Assembly (NCBI GenBank): GCA_022885665.1
Contig: JAGQDJ010000156.1
Location: forward strand, 434,001 to 498,000
Direction of reading: 5' to 3'
Source of the DNA: Triops longicaudatus
Taxonomy: Eukaryota; Arthropoda; Branchiopoda; Notostraca; Triopsidae
Length of the DNA: 64,000 bases
A program made the translations under genes and the position numbers. Every line of letters begins with the position of its first letter. Position 1 is the stretch's first letter. Below the pieces are notes generated by a model. The model was given only the letters and a program-made list of their open reading frames with translations. It had not been told where the DNA came from and ran no database searches. Shown here in pieces: positions 63,332 through 64,000 of this stretch.

Positions 63332-64000
63332 TTAAACCACTATATCCACTTTTTCTTCCTTTGTGTCCAACGTCCGTTGTAAAGGTAAAGACTTCATATT
63401 AATATCCTTTTCGAGGTTAGGATGATTTAACATGTTGTTCCGTAAGTCAGCGTGGCGATGAGCTTTGTAAATTTGGTGCAAACTATCTTCAGACTCGCCT
63501 CCAATCAAGCAATTCATCGCCTGAACCGCTACCGGCTCGCCTTCCTCATCATTTAGCTTGTTATGCAGACTCCGGGACCGAAGACTATTGACACTATTCC
63601 GCTGATCCACAGTTTCATCGCTCTTATCCAAACGGCTCGTATCAATAGAATGCGAGGATTTCATGCGTCGAAGATTCTCTTCGTTCTGAAGATTGTTCGA
63701 CTTTTCCAAAGTGCGGTCTTCAATCGAAACGCAACGATTGGCTTCCTCGGCACGTCGTTTCTTCCTTAATCGCCAGGCGAAAAATAGAACCGCTGCTAAA
63801 ACTGCAAATCCTGCCAACAAACCGAACGCCAGTGCTTTCGGATCAACTGTCCCACCTACACACAAACCCAATTAGTTCCATCTATAATATAGTAACTCCG
63901 TCGCAAACTTACCCTGAGATGCTTGAAGTTGGTCTTCTGACCGAACTTCTATTACCACCAAATAGCTAGCCAATTCAATTTGCCTTTTGCTTATGAGGTC
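63332..64000 (-). CDS. Single-pass membrane protein, C-terminal part (5' end outside window)
   Basis: Two exons are visible, 63912-64000 (partial) and 63332-63855, joined in phase 1. The upstream exon reads as the end of an ectodomain (QIELASYLVVIEVRSEDQLQ). Then comes a TM segment (about ALAFGLLAGFAVLAAVLFFAW), a basic stop-transfer RLRKKRR, and a cytoplasmic tail of about 145 residues rich in Ser, Asp, Asn and charged residues, ending EEKVDIVV. The last four residues (DIVV) could bind a PDZ domain. Topology is type I. I cannot name the family; an adhesion receptor, such as a cadherin-like protein, is possible but unproven. Confidence 0.8.

Overview
The window is animal nuclear DNA: genes are split by many short GT-AG introns (mostly 42-300 bp), exon phases join cleanly, and the products are metazoan. 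A Spätzle-type cystine-knot gene and several secreted Gly/Ser/Tyr/Pro-rich proteins whose signal peptides are interrupted by an intron (a common layout in cuticle-type genes) point to an arthropod. Two complete peroxisomal acyl-CoA oxidase genes argue against eutardigrades, which are reported to have lost peroxisomal beta-oxidation. I cannot name the order; a crustacean or chelicerate would fit.

Layout. 1-28.6 kb is gene-dense housekeeping DNA: a domino/SRCAP/EP400-type chromatin remodeller (minus, cut at the left edge), the Golgi SNARE GOSR1 (plus), mitochondrial tRNA-modifying MTO1 (minus), the spliceosomal GYF protein CD2BP2 (minus), two tandem acyl-CoA oxidase genes (plus), the mitochondrial rRNA methyltransferase MRM3 (minus), GLOD4 (plus) and cap-binding NCBP3 (minus). 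Three gene pairs are divergent and probably share promoter intervals (domino/GOSR1, CD2BP2/ACOX copy A, MRM3/GLOD4).

28.6-54.7 kb is gene-poor and repeat-rich. It holds three secreted low-complexity matrix-like genes (30.5-33.0, 45.4-48.1 and 50.8-52.9 kb), each with a TATA box, a tiny first coding exon and a phase-0 intron inside the signal peptide. It also holds a six-exon Spätzle-like Toll-ligand gene (39.9-41.5 kb), a fibrillar-collagen C-propeptide exon (34.9-35.2 kb), a PH-like exon with a stop, a long ATT microsatellite, tRNA-derived repeats and a LINE reverse-transcriptase relic.

54.7-64 kb returns to conserved genes: lysosomal HGSNAT (13 exons, plus), ribosomal protein RPS23 (minus), a repeat-bearing interval with a small palindromic-ended element, and the 3' end of a single-pass membrane protein (minus) cut by the right edge.

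Exon models were built by hand from splice signals, frame continuity and remembered family sequences. Where the stated lengths sum to whole codons, that is the check used; no alignment or transcript data were available.
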